Shown one piece after another: positions 47,901-58,094 of a stretch of DNA of 64,000 nucleotides. A program made the translations under genes and the position numbers. Within the stretch, counting starts at the first letter, position 1. Every line of letters starts with the position of its first letter. This stretch comes from Saprospiraceae bacterium (lineage in GTDB: Bacteria > Bacteroidota > Bacteroidia > Chitinophagales > Saprospiraceae), in assembly GCA_026986005.1 (NCBI GenBank), contig JALSPK010000172.1, positions 1 through 64,000 on the forward strand, written 5' to 3'. The notes below the pieces were generated by a model that saw only the letters and a list, made by a program, of their open reading frames with translations, had not been told where the DNA came from and ran no database searches.

Positions 47901-48523
47901 AAGCACGGTTCAATATAAGTATCTACAATAGTCAAATCCGGACATTCAAATGCTGCTACTGTTACTGTTTGAGTCTCTGAACACTCCACTTGGTCACCAA
48001 CAGTCACGGTATAATCACCCGGAGCTAAATTAACAATTGTTTGAACAAACTCTCCATTGCTCCATTCATACCAATATCCGGATTCTCCTCCTGTTGGGTT
48101 TGTAGTTGCAGTTCCGTCATTGCAAGATGGACAAGTCTCATCAGTAGCAGATGCATTAGGGATAATTTGGCTGTATCCTACAAGACTATAATCCTTATCA
48201 ACAGTACAGTCATTAGCATCGGTGACAGTAACAGAGTAACTCCCTTCACAAAGATTTTCTATCCATTGCGTAGTTTCCCCGTTACTCCAAAGATACGTAT
48301 AGGGAGGAACACCATTAGTAACTTCATCAACAGATATATATCCATTGCACATATCATAACAAGGTTTATTATTAGAATCAACAATTGTAAGTTGAGGGCA
48401 ATCAAAACTTACTTTATCAATAGGTCTTTTTTCAGTATGATGAGTACCTGCAATAGATTCAGAGAGACCAATTGCTAAAAACAAGGTTATCAACATCAAT
48501 TTTAAAGTATTATAATTTTTCAT
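44924..48523 (-). CDS. SprB-repeat surface protein with T9SS sorting domain
   Basis: This 1199-residue secreted protein is built of SprB-type modules of about 75 residues. Two kinds alternate: A modules (CP.LTIVD, PYTYLWSNG, SYSVTVTDANNC) and B modules (SC.GCNDGTATANPTGG, YWYEWSNG, GDYTVTVGD). I count seven A and six B modules plus one divergent last module. Most carry a Cys-x2-Cys or Cys-x3-Cys pair. The C-terminus (KIYPNPVRGIL to KIVVSN) is a T9SS type A sorting domain. SprB of Flavobacterium is a gliding adhesin; here an adhesive or structural role is inferred. It is the last gene of the surface-protein operon. Confidence 0.93.
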   Translation of the reverse strand: MKNYNTLKLMLITLFLAIGLSESIAGTHHTEKRPIDKVSFDCPQLTIVDSNNKPCYDMCNGYISVDEVTNGVPPYTYLWSNGETTQWIENLCEGSYSVTVTDANDCTVDKDYSLVGYSQIIPNASATDETCPSCNDGTATTNPTGGESGYWYEWSNGEFVQTIVNLAPGDYTVTVGDQVECSETQTVTVAAFECPDLTIVDTYIEPCFGVCNGIISIDDVTNGEAPFSYAWSNGETTSSISDLCADSYTVIVTDANSCTVEKTYNLSELPQIVPNAEASDESCNGCNNGSATANPTGGNPDYWYEWSNGETTQTITGLAPGDYTVTVGDLNECTSEETVTVAAFECPTLTIVNFQQDPCFGTCTGYLSVESVTNGEMPYTYEWSNGATTSSIDNLCTGDYSVTVTDANNCVVDKDFIVDELPQIVPNAEASDESCNGCNNGSATANPTGGNPDYWYEWSNGETTQTITGLAPGDYTVTVGDLNECTSEETVTVNQFGCPDLSIESTKTDDSCFGSSDGEITITNVVNGVPPFVYAWSNGQTSQTAVNLVAGAYTVTVTDANNCSVISNTITITQPDAISPNVTSNNESCSGCNDGSAAANPSGGTGTYTYLWNTGATSQSIANLEPGEYTVTVYDENECFAEQTITVVAFDCPSLTLVDSKINTCFGICSGNIQVLEVTNGVEPYTYLWSNEATTSGISDLCSGEYSVTVTDANNCTVTKSYTINEFSQIVPNAGSTSETCNGCNDGTATANPTGGTPPYWYTWSNNATTQSITGLAPGNYTVTVGDVNECSSTQTVSVGKYGCEEMVFDDSLQNISCYGNCDGIISIDGISNSSGNVTYLWSTGSNENGISQLCAGSYSVTVTDNETNCITIKTYVVVQPQLLDESVTKTDESCLGCNDGTATASPTGGTAPYQYLWSNGMTTAGINNLSPGQYDVVITDINGCSIADTIAIEKFICPDLVIEDTIKNASCFGECDGVINIMGVTNSTGSISYSWSNGSTLNELENLCEGSYVVTITDKISKCTVIKSYNITQAQEIVIIVDSIVNPNGNAGGTIILHTNDNSHTYSWTGPDGFNSNSKDIDELKKGCYTLVVTDELGCTKDTTICLESTGIYAIDTNAQHIKIYPNPVRGILYFDFSKTTINAGEIILTNISGIRLKRKLFLSQKMELDISMLQNGVYIVMIKSNNNTSFRKIVVSN
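47055..47267 (-). repeat. Direct repeat copy 1 (SprB module duplication)
   Basis: This 213-bp segment matches 47511-47723 with two base differences by eye. Copies are 456 bp (152 codons) apart, so the reading frame is kept. The encoded B modules are identical across the duplicated stretch. Confidence 0.9.
47511..47723 (-). repeat. Direct repeat copy 2 (SprB module duplication)
   Basis: This is the second copy of the 213-bp segment. The differences are GTTACACG versus GTTGCATG. The near-identity contrasts with the other modules of the gene, which differ widely, so this is a recent duplication or gene conversion. Confidence 0.9.
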
Positions 48524-48579
48524 AATTTATTTTTTTGTGTTAAATAGGAAATTTTAAAAATAGATTGCGAGAAGTATTG

Positions 48580-50694
48580 TTATTCTTTTATATTTATTAA
48601 ATTGACTTTAGCAATAGGGCTAAAACCGCTTTCTTTTTTGTTTTTATCTTTTACTTGAATCACATATTCATAAGTATTACCTGTACGTATATCAGTATCA
48701 ATCACTTCATTTAATGATAGATCTACCTGTTTTACAAATTCAAAACTTCCTTTACCTATTGCTTTAAAAAGCATAGCTGAAAAATCCCCTTGTTTTGCGT
48801 AATTCCAACTGATTTTGATGGTATTGCTTTCTTTGTTATATTTAGCATAAATATCTTTTACAGGTATCAGATCTTTAAAATCAATGGCTGTTAGTTGGAT
48901 TGTGAAACTTAATTCTGAGAATAACCCATCATCATCTTGCGCTAAAATCTTATACTCATATTCCTTGTTGGGTATAGTTCCGTCATCTATGTACGCATTT
49001 TTATTTTCTCTATAAATCAAATCCCATCTTTCAGTCTCAACCTCTCTTCTATACAGGTAATGCATCACGACGTCATGCGAAGTACTCATTGCCCATTTCA
49101 ATTTAATTCCTTTTTCTGTTACTTTGTAGTCAATAAATACCGGAGATTCCGGTGCTACGATATCAGGTTTTTTTAATTTTATGGTTTTAGAAAAACCAGA
49201 AGTATTACCAACCATATCGACAGCTACAACTTTATAATAAATATCTTCTGTCAATACATTCAATGGTATAGAATCGGTAAAAACAGTATCCCTGATAGGA
49301 ATGTTATTTACATTCATGTACACGTGGTCGTCTTGGTTAGCAAAGAATAATTTGTATCCCGAAATATCTTTTTCACTACCTAGATTCCATTTAATATTTA
49401 CTACACCATTTGAATCAATTGTACCTGATAGCCCTTGTGGTGGAGCTGGAGGAATACTATCTATTATAGAGCCGTATTCCGGAAATGCTACATTTGCATT
49501 CCCTGCAGTATCAACAGCATATACTAAGTACCAGTTATTGATTGTTTCATCATAACTTGTATCTATAAATGACCTTGTATCCTTAGATAAAAAATCATTT
49601 GTTAAGGCTACCTCCTCTCCGCGTATTCCTTCGCTTCTCGATATGAGGAATCCTTTGATATCATCGGAGGTATCATAATATTGCCATGATATTAACATTT
49701 TTTGTTTTCCTATTTCTTCAGCTTTTATATTTTGTGGAGCATCTGGCGGGGTTCTGTCTCTACCCATTGCCGTTATCACTTTAGATGGACTACTATACTC
49801 CGCAAAAGTATTGATTCCTACGATACGATATTGGTGTTTAATATAATTTTTACCAACAGAGTCTATATATGTGTTAAACTCTTCTGATACATTATTATCT
49901 TCAGTTTTACTATCTATGAAAGGACTTTCATTCAATCTATAAAAACTCTGACCCCCATTGTCCGATTTTTCAATAAAGTATCCTGAAAAATATTCATTAA
50001 AACCTCTTTTCCATAAAATTTCTATTGCATTTTCTGATTCTTTGAAAGTACTTATCTCAAGGGGTATTGCAATTTCTTTATTTATTGGTTTTATATAAAA
50101 TACTGCTGTATCAATCGGATAATCAATAGAACCGGCAAGACTACTCAATCTGTAAATATATGTTTTGCCGATATCAATATTGCTATCTTCATATCTCAAC
50201 CCGGAAGCTAACGCGGCATTTGCTGAATAATCAGCAGACAAAAGACACATACCGTACAGATTTTCTAACTCATTTGATTTTTCCCAGAAACTAGCATCGA
50301 TATTTTTTGGATCTGATTTATTTCTCTTTCCCCAAATGGTTTGTGCAGCAATAGCAGCATACCTATCTCCTGACTCTTTGTTTGCTATCGTCTCCCAATC
50401 TGCCAATGGCCATGGCTTAATAGCTGCACTTGTCATATTTTTAAATCCATTTTCAAAAAAATCCGTGCTATCGGTAAATTCAAGCCTCTCCAGCTTATAA
50501 CCCTGAGTATTTGACATATGCCATGTGCCTGCGTCTCCTGGAGCCCATCTTAAAATGATTTTTTCACCATCGTATTTACCTGTCAAAAAAAGTTTATTTA
50601 CAATTGTATCTTGAGCAAAAGAAGAACTTATGCCAAGCAATAAAACAAAATATAATAATATAGCTTTTTTCATTTTTTTCATTTTTTTCAACAT
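48580..50694 (-). CDS. Secreted fibronectin type III repeat protein
   Basis: This 704-residue protein has a signal peptide (KKAILLYFVLLLGISSSFAQ) and four or five fibronectin III-like domains from about residue 205 onward, with repeats such as PPDAPQNIKAEEIGKQKMLISWQY, PPAPPQGLSGTIDSNGVVNIKW and APESPVFIDYKVTEKGIKLKW. The N-terminal 190 residues show no known domain. There is no T9SS sorting tail; the chain ends FSPIAKVNLINIKE. Three closely spaced in-frame ATGs (MLKKMKKMKK) make the exact start uncertain. It lies between the giant protein and the SprB protein in one operon. Confidence 0.85.
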   Translation of the reverse strand: MLKKMKKMKKAILLYFVLLLGISSSFAQDTIVNKLFLTGKYDGEKIILRWAPGDAGTWHMSNTQGYKLERLEFTDSTDFFENGFKNMTSAAIKPWPLADWETIANKESGDRYAAIAAQTIWGKRNKSDPKNIDASFWEKSNELENLYGMCLLSADYSANAALASGLRYEDSNIDIGKTYIYRLSSLAGSIDYPIDTAVFYIKPINKEIAIPLEISTFKESENAIEILWKRGFNEYFSGYFIEKSDNGGQSFYRLNESPFIDSKTEDNNVSEEFNTYIDSVGKNYIKHQYRIVGINTFAEYSSPSKVITAMGRDRTPPDAPQNIKAEEIGKQKMLISWQYYDTSDDIKGFLISRSEGIRGEEVALTNDFLSKDTRSFIDTSYDETINNWYLVYAVDTAGNANVAFPEYGSIIDSIPPAPPQGLSGTIDSNGVVNIKWNLGSEKDISGYKLFFANQDDHVYMNVNNIPIRDTVFTDSIPLNVLTEDIYYKVVAVDMVGNTSGFSKTIKLKKPDIVAPESPVFIDYKVTEKGIKLKWAMSTSHDVVMHYLYRREVETERWDLIYRENKNAYIDDGTIPNKEYEYKILAQDDDGLFSELSFTIQLTAIDFKDLIPVKDIYAKYNKESNTIKISWNYAKQGDFSAMLFKAIGKGSFEFVKQVDLSLNEVIDTDIRTGNTYEYVIQVKDKNKKESGFSPIAKVNLINIKE

Positions 50695-50725
50695 TTCTAA
50701 ATATTAATAATTATTGCTTTTAGTG

Positions 50726-53700
50726 CTATGGATTAGATTTGAACTTAACACGGATATTAGTACCTTTTTTTAGGTTAGATTTGACTTTTTTCCCGGTTTT
50801 ATACATTTTATATGATTTTTTGACCGGGTATTGATATTGAATTATAAAAGAACTTTCCTTTGTGTTTTGCATTTCATTCTGATCCAAACCCAAAAAATGA
50901 GGGACGTATGATTTAAATCTTGATTTATCTTTTATAAATTTTCCTATTGTTATCATACTCAATTCCATTTTCTCACTTATCATGTACTTATTATATGTTG
51001 TAGCCCAAGCATCATAATCTATTAGATACGGACTCAAATTAGTTCTCCTTATATTTTTATAGTACGACAACCACCAATGATTCCTTTTTATATGATATTT
51101 AGTATAATAATTGTTGACTTTAGTCTCAGTAGTAAATGCAATATGCTTGGACATAACTTTAGATATGAAATTTTGTCCTTCTTTTAAGTACACCATACCA
51201 AACAATTTGGCAGCATACCTAATTGATAAGGTGTTATTAGGAACAAATCCACCCATTGTTACATTAGTATCACTTCCACCGGATAGAACACCTCCCAATA
51301 TACCACCTGAAGTTCCGTTATTATTTCCATTGATATTTCCTACAAAACCATCATTTTTAGGTTTTGGGTTATTATTGAGAGACAATTCAGTTTTATCAAT
51401 TGGATTGGAGTATTGAGTTTCTTCTGACAGAATATGAATAAAATTTCTCATTTTTAGATCTCGCATCATACCAAAACCATAAATTCTTTTATATTTCAAA
51501 TAATCAGTAATCTTTTTTACTGGAAATCTAACATGCAAATTAACTCTGTCCTTTATATAATCATTGACCGGATATTTTTTATCATAATATGTGTGCTCGA
51601 ATATATCATCGTTTAAATAAACAGTTACTAAAGGATCAACTTTGTATTCATTTTTAATATAACCTTTTACATCAAATTGATCCAATGCTTCATCTAAATT
51701 TGCGTTTAAATCATAAATAGCATTTTTAGTAAAGAATGTTTTAGATTTTTTATTCCAATTTTTTCCTGCAATTTTTTGTTTGAATGTATTATATTTACTT
51801 GTTTTAAAATAAAATTGATATATAATTCTTTCTCCGGTTTTTTTGCTTGTTCCCGGCAATTCTCTATGCTTAATCTCTTTGGATACCATTGTGCTTTTTG
51901 ATCCTTTCAATAAGCTCACACTTGTTTCTTTTACCGGTATAAGAGGTTTGTTGCCATCGTCAACTGTCAAATTATTCAAATCTGAATTATTACTTTCCTC
52001 TCCGAGAAGCACGAACTTAATTGGTTGTTTTTCGATTATTTGCATAGAATAAAACTTATCATTCTCTAATTTTGAGATATCAAAATTTACTATTCTATGA
52101 TAATCCTCGAAAGATATTTCTGTTTCAAAAGAATAGTCGCTGCCATCTACTCTTGTGAATCTTGCTACAAATATATTTTCGTTATTAAAAAGTCCCGGCA
52201 CTCCTTTCTTTTGGACAATGTACCCCGTGTTATTATCAGTTTCTCCTTTTAAAAATGACCTCTGATATTCAAATGGATATGTGTACAGCACATTTTTATC
52301 TACAATGACATTAGGAGCTTTATCTGTTTCAAAAGTATAATTCCTTTTCTCATTCCATGCAGTACCGTTTTTGTCTTTAATAGCAATCCACATACCATTA
52401 GTTAATTTTTCTTTAGCCCTAATTTCTATTTCTTGCTTAAATTTGCTTTTACCACTCAACATAACTTTAGGACTCAAGGTTGCCAATACATGTTTGCTAT
52501 CAAAGAAAATATCTTCGGTAGGTACTGTTTTTCCATCATTGTCCTCTAATGTCCATTTATAAATATAAGGCACTATTATTTTAATTTTACCTTCTTCTAC
52601 CGGTATCTTCATTGTTTTATTTACAGGTAGAGCAAATGCGGCTGTGCATTCAGAAAACGCATCTACTTTTTTATCTTTATCTCCGGGCTTTATACTTTGA
52701 ATGAAATCCATTTGTGCTAACTGCCCAAAAGAACTCGAAACAACCGTACATTTATTACCTACATCAAATTGAAAATGATATTGCCCTTCGACCAATCCAT
52801 TCAAAACATTATAGTGCAGATCGCCCTCTCCATAAGCCCAGTTTGGATTTGGAAATCCTCCTTTGAGAAGTACGGTAGCAGCACCCTTAAAAATAGAGAC
52901 TTGTTTATCTATAAAAAACAGCTTTACATGAAGTCCGAAATCTGCAGCCAACCCTGCGTATAACTGCCCTGTTGCGTACCAGAAATTGTCTCCCGGATGC
53001 AAACCACTTTCAAGACATGTTCTGTTTTCATCTCTTGTGTAATTAATATCAAAACCAATTGCTGCATCTACATTGATATAAAATGGAACAGGTTCAGCAT
53101 TAAAGTGCAAATTTGCAGCAGCTCCAAATGCAAAGCCAACACCCAACCCTTTATACGGCTCTCTTTTCTTACCACTTGTTAATTCATCAACCTTTCCCCC
53201 TGACAAATCTTTTGTCTTCCCACTTGAGGAACCTTTCTTAGCTTTTTTAAGTATTTCAAGAAATGCCTTACTAGGTGGGGGTAATGTTCCCGGAACATCA
53301 TGACCCGCCATTATATAACAGGAGAATGCTACATCAATTAAAGGCTTTTTGGTTTTCTTCTTTTTCTCTTTTTTCTTTTCCTTTTTCTTTTTGTCCTCTT
53401 TTTTATCGCCTTTTTTACTATCCCCCTTTTTTTTGTCTTTCTTCTTATCTTTTATTGCTGCAAAATCTACTTTCAGCACACCTCTTTTTGAAGGTGTTCC
53501 CATATTAAAGAACCAATATCCTTCTTCATTAGGAGAGGAATTTTTCTTTTCTTCTTTTTTCTTTTCTTTCTTTTCTTTCTTTTTATCCACGCGGGAATAA
53601 AATGTTGCCATTACCATTTTCCCTTTACTATCCATCCCTCCTTTTACTGCTCCAAGGTTTGCGGTAATGGAGAGTTTTGCATGTACAAAGGATTCATCTT

Positions 53701-56700
53701 TTCCTTTTCTACTTTCAATCGGGCTTATCCCTTTGTCAACATATTCCAAATCTAAATCGCCTATTATTTTAGAAGCTTTATCATTCATGCTTTTATTCAT
53801 CATATGCAATTTTCCAATGAACATAAACTTTTTCATGCCCCAATCCTTAGTGAATTCTGCACTAATTTTGGTATCACAAACAAATGCTTTTCCTTGGTCA
53901 GTAGACCCTATTGTGCCCTCAAATTGTAAGCCCAAGCTTGTTCTGAAGTCTTCTGCATATTCATATTTACCCTTTTTAAATGTAGAAGTCATGTGGTAAT
54001 ATACACCACCACCAAGTTTATATAGTGACACTCCTGAAAAAATAGGAACTCCCTTACCAAGTCCAACTTTACCGTAAATCCTCCAATAGCTATACCACTT
54101 ATCTGTGTTAAACTGTTTTGTTTTTTTATAAAAAATTGTGCCAAATTCTCCATCCAATTCAACATTTATATTGGAAGGCAAACTCAATTTCATTCTGCCT
54201 TTAAACCCCTTTCTATTGTAATCTTTTTTGTTTGAATCTTTTTTTGTTTCGTCATAAAACACTAACATTCCTTGAAACTTAATAGAGCTTACTTGTGCTT
54301 TTATATCAATGGAATCCAGCTTAACTTTTACGATTTTAAAATTTTTAATTTTAGCCAAACTTAGGTTATTTAACTCTAGCTGAGTAAGGATAGATAATTT
54401 GGTGACCACAGCAATACTATTTGCATTTTTTTTTGTCTTTGACATAAGGTTCAAACCAACATCGAAAGTCACTTTTGGATTATTTCCCTCTGATAGTTTA
54501 AAGTTTTTCAAGCTAAGAGGAAATCCCGCCATAAATTTTTGAGGGCTAGCCAATGAAAACTTAAAGTCTTTGCTTACTATTCCTTTTGTACTATTGTATC
54601 TAAGATTTTGAATTTTTATTCCCTTCATTTTCAATCCAACATTTGCCAATATTTCAATCCCTTTTTTGGCATCATCACTCAGAGAGTCCGTATTAATATT
54701 AGCTGCTGCATTGATATTGACATCAATATAGCTCTTTTTCCCTATTGACATTTTGAATGTAGAAGATTGTTTTATATCCAATTTAGCAAATGCCAGAATG
54801 GGAATACTAATATTCTTTTGTGGATAAAGTGAAAAATCAAATGCAGTTTCATTCTTTGATTTACCCTTTTTACTATCAATAACGCCTCGATATTTAAGAT
54901 AATCTCTTTTATCGGTAATTGCCAGTCCAATCTTTCCTGATATTCCGGCTCTTACCAAATTATTTTGCAAGACATCTGCATAAAGTGAATCTATTGACAA
55001 GGCACAACCATCTACAGATTTTGTATCCTTCGTGATTTTTTCTTCCCATTTTATCAAATCGCGTACTAAAAATGATGCTGTAAACCCGGATTTGTCAATA
55101 ATCATATTGTCTATTGATATTTTTGTGTTACGGTTATTTTTATCTACATTTCCTATATACATTGGCAGCTTGACTTCCATTTTCTTCAACCAAAACCCTC
55201 TCCACATATTCCCTAGCCTTACGTCTTTATTGCCCAGAGTGCTACTTTTATAGTTTTTTGGTAGATTTGCTAATAGCCCATCAGGATTGCTTTTATTGGA
55301 AAGGTCAATGTACGCATCCTTGACTTCAAATGCATATCCTTTGAGCTTTTCAAAAGGCAATTGAAAACTTTCCATCGTAACCTTACCCATGATATTCATT
55401 CCGTTTTTTACCTTGATTGCTGCTTTAGCAATGACTCTTCCTTTATCATTTTCATCATCAGGAATAATGGTTTTTCGAGAAAACTTATACTCAAATGCCA
55501 TATTTAGTTGCTTAAATCCGTGGCAATCCCATTGAACATACGTACTATTTTCTAAGTTATTTGCGTTGCTATCCCTGCTTTTTATTATTATTTCATCTGC
55601 GTCGGCATTATTGTCTTTGCTCAAAACAAAATTCAAATCAAAAGCTAACAATGCTTTGCCTTCCGTCCCAAGACCAGAGGGCGAAAAACTTATATCTTCT
55701 GTACTTAAAACCATATATTTGTCAAGATCAAAATCTAATCCGGGAATCTTAACATTTATCAGCCCGTTCATCACTGCATTCCTTGGTGTAAACGTCATTT
55801 CTGCAATAGAAATAACAAATGTATTACCATCAAAAGTTTTATCTAAACCTACTGGTAACCCCGTTGTTTTACCCATTAATGAACGAACAAGTCTGTCTGA
55901 TGATTTTGCAAGTACTTCAAGTTCATTGGCCAGTTCTAAAGATGTCTTCTTAAATAACTTTTTTGTTTTATTTAATCCTAGGACGGCTCCTTTTTTTGCA
56001 AATTGAATATACTTATTGTACTTAGTGAAGAATTGACTGTTTTTAGTGTTTTTTACAGCTTTTACTTCTCCGGCGAATATTTGATTAGCTTTATTCTTTT
56101 TTATGTTTTTAAATTCAACTTCCATTTTTAGCTTATTCAGAAATTTAATTACAATTTCGCCTTTACCACTAAAAACATTGTTTTTTGAACTTGTTATTTC
56201 TGTTACTTTTAGATTGAATAAACCTATTTTTAAGACTTGATTTTTTTTCAGATCTTTAGTTTCTTTTTTGTCCTTTATTTCCTCTGCAATGCTATTTGAT
56301 ATACAATCTCCTTCAGGTGACGAATCATCATTGTTCTTTGCTCCAACATGAAACTTTTTTAATGAAGAAGCGTGATAAATATTGGACTCACTAACACTTG
56401 AAGCAGCAAGATCAGGATTAATCATCCAAACAACTCTCCACCAATAGTCTCCTTTTTTAGTGATATTTATATCTGCTGTTATTTCTTTCCCCAGTTCATT
56501 TAATATCGAATTTCCATTATAAGAATGAGAAGTTTTATCATAATAATCATCAGGATCAATATCAATTTTACCGTCTTTTGAAGCTATTCGTTTTTGATAG
56601 TCTATTTTATTTGTTGAAAAAACTTGAATAACCCAATGTTCATTAACTTTGGAAATTATTGATTCAGGATGTTTTTTCTTCTTATCCATGGCACTTAAAT

Positions 56701-58063
56701 TCATAACTTTATAATCAGGCAAAATTTTCTTTTGCCTCATTATGGGTTTCCATGTAAATGATATATTGCCAGCTCCAACTTTTTCGTTGGCAGCTGGAGA
56801 CTCCAATATCGGTTTTGGCATACCTACCACAAAGCCAACGCTATCGATATTAAACCCATATGTTCCACCTTTATTGGTTTTAACAGTTGACTCTGCTCCC
56901 CACGAATACTTGCGCCCTCTTTTAAAAGTTTTCTGAATCATTTGCATTTTTGATCCCATCCCCCATCTAATGCTTTTATCTTTTAAATTAGTTTGCATAT
57001 ACTCAAGAGCTCCTTTTTTCCATTTAACACGTACCTTTTTTAGTTTCTTTTTGTTTATTGAAAACACATAATATAATTGCCTATACTGATCACATTGCGG
57101 CGTCATTTCAGATATAATAGGTAAGTTAAAAAAGGGTAACGTATCGCCTTCCATCGGATAATGTGGTTTCAAAATAAATGATCCCATATTACTACAGTCA
57201 TTTTCTATTGTATTGTATTTAAAAACAATAATTTTACTATGTCCTGCATTTTTGAAAAACACTTTATCATTTGGATCCTGAGCAGTGACCCGTACAGCAT
57301 ATTGATATCCGTTTTTAAAATTTTCATTCAACAAAACTTTTGAAAATCCCCTTATATTATCTTCTTCATAAAAGGGTGGTTTACCGGGATTATTCATTTC
57401 TTGGTATATATCACTTATTTTTAAACTCGGTAATTCTATTATTTTTAGCGAATAATCAAATGGTGCCCCAATTACCTGATGAGTCCAATTAAATGCAACC
57501 ATTGAAGGTGTGTGTGACGGGATAACCGCATTAACTGTAGGATTAATAATGTTTGGAGGATCACCATATATGACCTCAAATGAAAAACATCCTTCATTTT
57601 TAGAAGAAAGAGGTATTTTACCTGATTTATCAACAGCTTGGATACAAACTTGGTAGTTTCCTTCACGAAAAGCTCTATTCTTTAATATAAATTTTCGCTC
57701 ATCTTCTGGAAATATATCTTCAAATTTAAGATTAACATCATATGTTTCCCAGTCATTTCCTTTAATGTTTACACTTAGATGTGACCCAAGATTTAATTCG
57801 GAATCCAATGCTTTCTGCTTATAAACTGTAAATCCATTAGGTCCTGTTATAGAAATATTTAGATTTACATCAATCTCCTTTGAAGATATATTAGAAATAT
57901 TGACAAAAACTTTATTTAATACATTATCCCAATCTTCAAAACCGGTAGGATATGGAGGCTTAACAAAAGTAGTTACATTTATAGGATAAGATTGTGAAAA
58001 TAGAGTATTTGATACAAATAGAGTAAGTAGCAACCCAAGTAAAATATTTTTGCGTTTCATCAA
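50726..58063 (-). CDS. Giant 2445-residue surface protein, TANFOR-like
   Basis: After a signal peptide the N-terminal domain begins YPINVTTFVKPPYPTGFEDW and continues with short beta strands, like the TANFOR-domain proteins I know of from Tannerella and related Bacteroidota. FN3-like domains (FNWTHQVIGAPFDYSL, FTWKPIM) fill the first 600 residues. The middle (600-1480) is a long run of beta-rich repeats. A Lys/Glu-rich low-complexity stretch lies at about 1490-1575. A region from about 1620 (GLGVGFAFGAAANLHFN) looks like membrane-type beta strands. The rest, to residue 2445, is unassigned. No T9SS tail was seen. A beta-barrel gene precedes it by 31 bases and an FN3 gene follows by 31. Confidence 0.8.
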   Translation of the reverse strand: MMKRKNILLGLLLTLFVSNTLFSQSYPINVTTFVKPPYPTGFEDWDNVLNKVFVNISNISSKEIDVNLNISITGPNGFTVYKQKALDSELNLGSHLSVNIKGNDWETYDVNLKFEDIFPEDERKFILKNRAFREGNYQVCIQAVDKSGKIPLSSKNEGCFSFEVIYGDPPNIINPTVNAVIPSHTPSMVAFNWTHQVIGAPFDYSLKIIELPSLKISDIYQEMNNPGKPPFYEEDNIRGFSKVLLNENFKNGYQYAVRVTAQDPNDKVFFKNAGHSKIIVFKYNTIENDCSNMGSFILKPHYPMEGDTLPFFNLPIISEMTPQCDQYRQLYYVFSINKKKLKKVRVKWKKGALEYMQTNLKDKSIRWGMGSKMQMIQKTFKRGRKYSWGAESTVKTNKGGTYGFNIDSVGFVVGMPKPILESPAANEKVGAGNISFTWKPIMRQKKILPDYKVMNLSAMDKKKKHPESIISKVNEHWVIQVFSTNKIDYQKRIASKDGKIDIDPDDYYDKTSHSYNGNSILNELGKEITADINITKKGDYWWRVVWMINPDLAASSVSESNIYHASSLKKFHVGAKNNDDSSPEGDCISNSIAEEIKDKKETKDLKKNQVLKIGLFNLKVTEITSSKNNVFSGKGEIVIKFLNKLKMEVEFKNIKKNKANQIFAGEVKAVKNTKNSQFFTKYNKYIQFAKKGAVLGLNKTKKLFKKTSLELANELEVLAKSSDRLVRSLMGKTTGLPVGLDKTFDGNTFVISIAEMTFTPRNAVMNGLINVKIPGLDFDLDKYMVLSTEDISFSPSGLGTEGKALLAFDLNFVLSKDNNADADEIIIKSRDSNANNLENSTYVQWDCHGFKQLNMAFEYKFSRKTIIPDDENDKGRVIAKAAIKVKNGMNIMGKVTMESFQLPFEKLKGYAFEVKDAYIDLSNKSNPDGLLANLPKNYKSSTLGNKDVRLGNMWRGFWLKKMEVKLPMYIGNVDKNNRNTKISIDNMIIDKSGFTASFLVRDLIKWEEKITKDTKSVDGCALSIDSLYADVLQNNLVRAGISGKIGLAITDKRDYLKYRGVIDSKKGKSKNETAFDFSLYPQKNISIPILAFAKLDIKQSSTFKMSIGKKSYIDVNINAAANINTDSLSDDAKKGIEILANVGLKMKGIKIQNLRYNSTKGIVSKDFKFSLASPQKFMAGFPLSLKNFKLSEGNNPKVTFDVGLNLMSKTKKNANSIAVVTKLSILTQLELNNLSLAKIKNFKIVKVKLDSIDIKAQVSSIKFQGMLVFYDETKKDSNKKDYNRKGFKGRMKLSLPSNINVELDGEFGTIFYKKTKQFNTDKWYSYWRIYGKVGLGKGVPIFSGVSLYKLGGGVYYHMTSTFKKGKYEYAEDFRTSLGLQFEGTIGSTDQGKAFVCDTKISAEFTKDWGMKKFMFIGKLHMMNKSMNDKASKIIGDLDLEYVDKGISPIESRKGKDESFVHAKLSITANLGAVKGGMDSKGKMVMATFYSRVDKKKEKKEKKKEEKKNSSPNEEGYWFFNMGTPSKRGVLKVDFAAIKDKKKDKKKGDSKKGDKKEDKKKKEKKKEKKKKTKKPLIDVAFSCYIMAGHDVPGTLPPPSKAFLEILKKAKKGSSSGKTKDLSGGKVDELTSGKKREPYKGLGVGFAFGAAANLHFNAEPVPFYINVDAAIGFDINYTRDENRTCLESGLHPGDNFWYATGQLYAGLAADFGLHVKLFFIDKQVSIFKGAATVLLKGGFPNPNWAYGEGDLHYNVLNGLVEGQYHFQFDVGNKCTVVSSSFGQLAQMDFIQSIKPGDKDKKVDAFSECTAAFALPVNKTMKIPVEEGKIKIIVPYIYKWTLEDNDGKTVPTEDIFFDSKHVLATLSPKVMLSGKSKFKQEIEIRAKEKLTNGMWIAIKDKNGTAWNEKRNYTFETDKAPNVIVDKNVLYTYPFEYQRSFLKGETDNNTGYIVQKKGVPGLFNNENIFVARFTRVDGSDYSFETEISFEDYHRIVNFDISKLENDKFYSMQIIEKQPIKFVLLGEESNNSDLNNLTVDDGNKPLIPVKETSVSLLKGSKSTMVSKEIKHRELPGTSKKTGERIIYQFYFKTSKYNTFKQKIAGKNWNKKSKTFFTKNAIYDLNANLDEALDQFDVKGYIKNEYKVDPLVTVYLNDDIFEHTYYDKKYPVNDYIKDRVNLHVRFPVKKITDYLKYKRIYGFGMMRDLKMRNFIHILSEETQYSNPIDKTELSLNNNPKPKNDGFVGNINGNNNGTSGGILGGVLSGGSDTNVTMGGFVPNNTLSIRYAAKLFGMVYLKEGQNFISKVMSKHIAFTTETKVNNYYTKYHIKRNHWWLSYYKNIRRTNLSPYLIDYDAWATTYNKYMISEKMELSMITIGKFIKDKSRFKSYVPHFLGLDQNEMQNTKESSFIIQYQYPVKKSYKMYKTGKKVKSNLKKGTNIRVKFKSNP

Positions 58064-58094
58064 TATAAGTTTATATTATTAAAATATTATTGTT

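Noticed and set aside
53340-53600. The Lys-rich stretch of the giant protein as a frameshift or sequencing error
   Set aside because: The frame stays open on both sides and the stretch mixes Lys, Glu, Asp and Ser codons, so it reads as a real low-complexity region.
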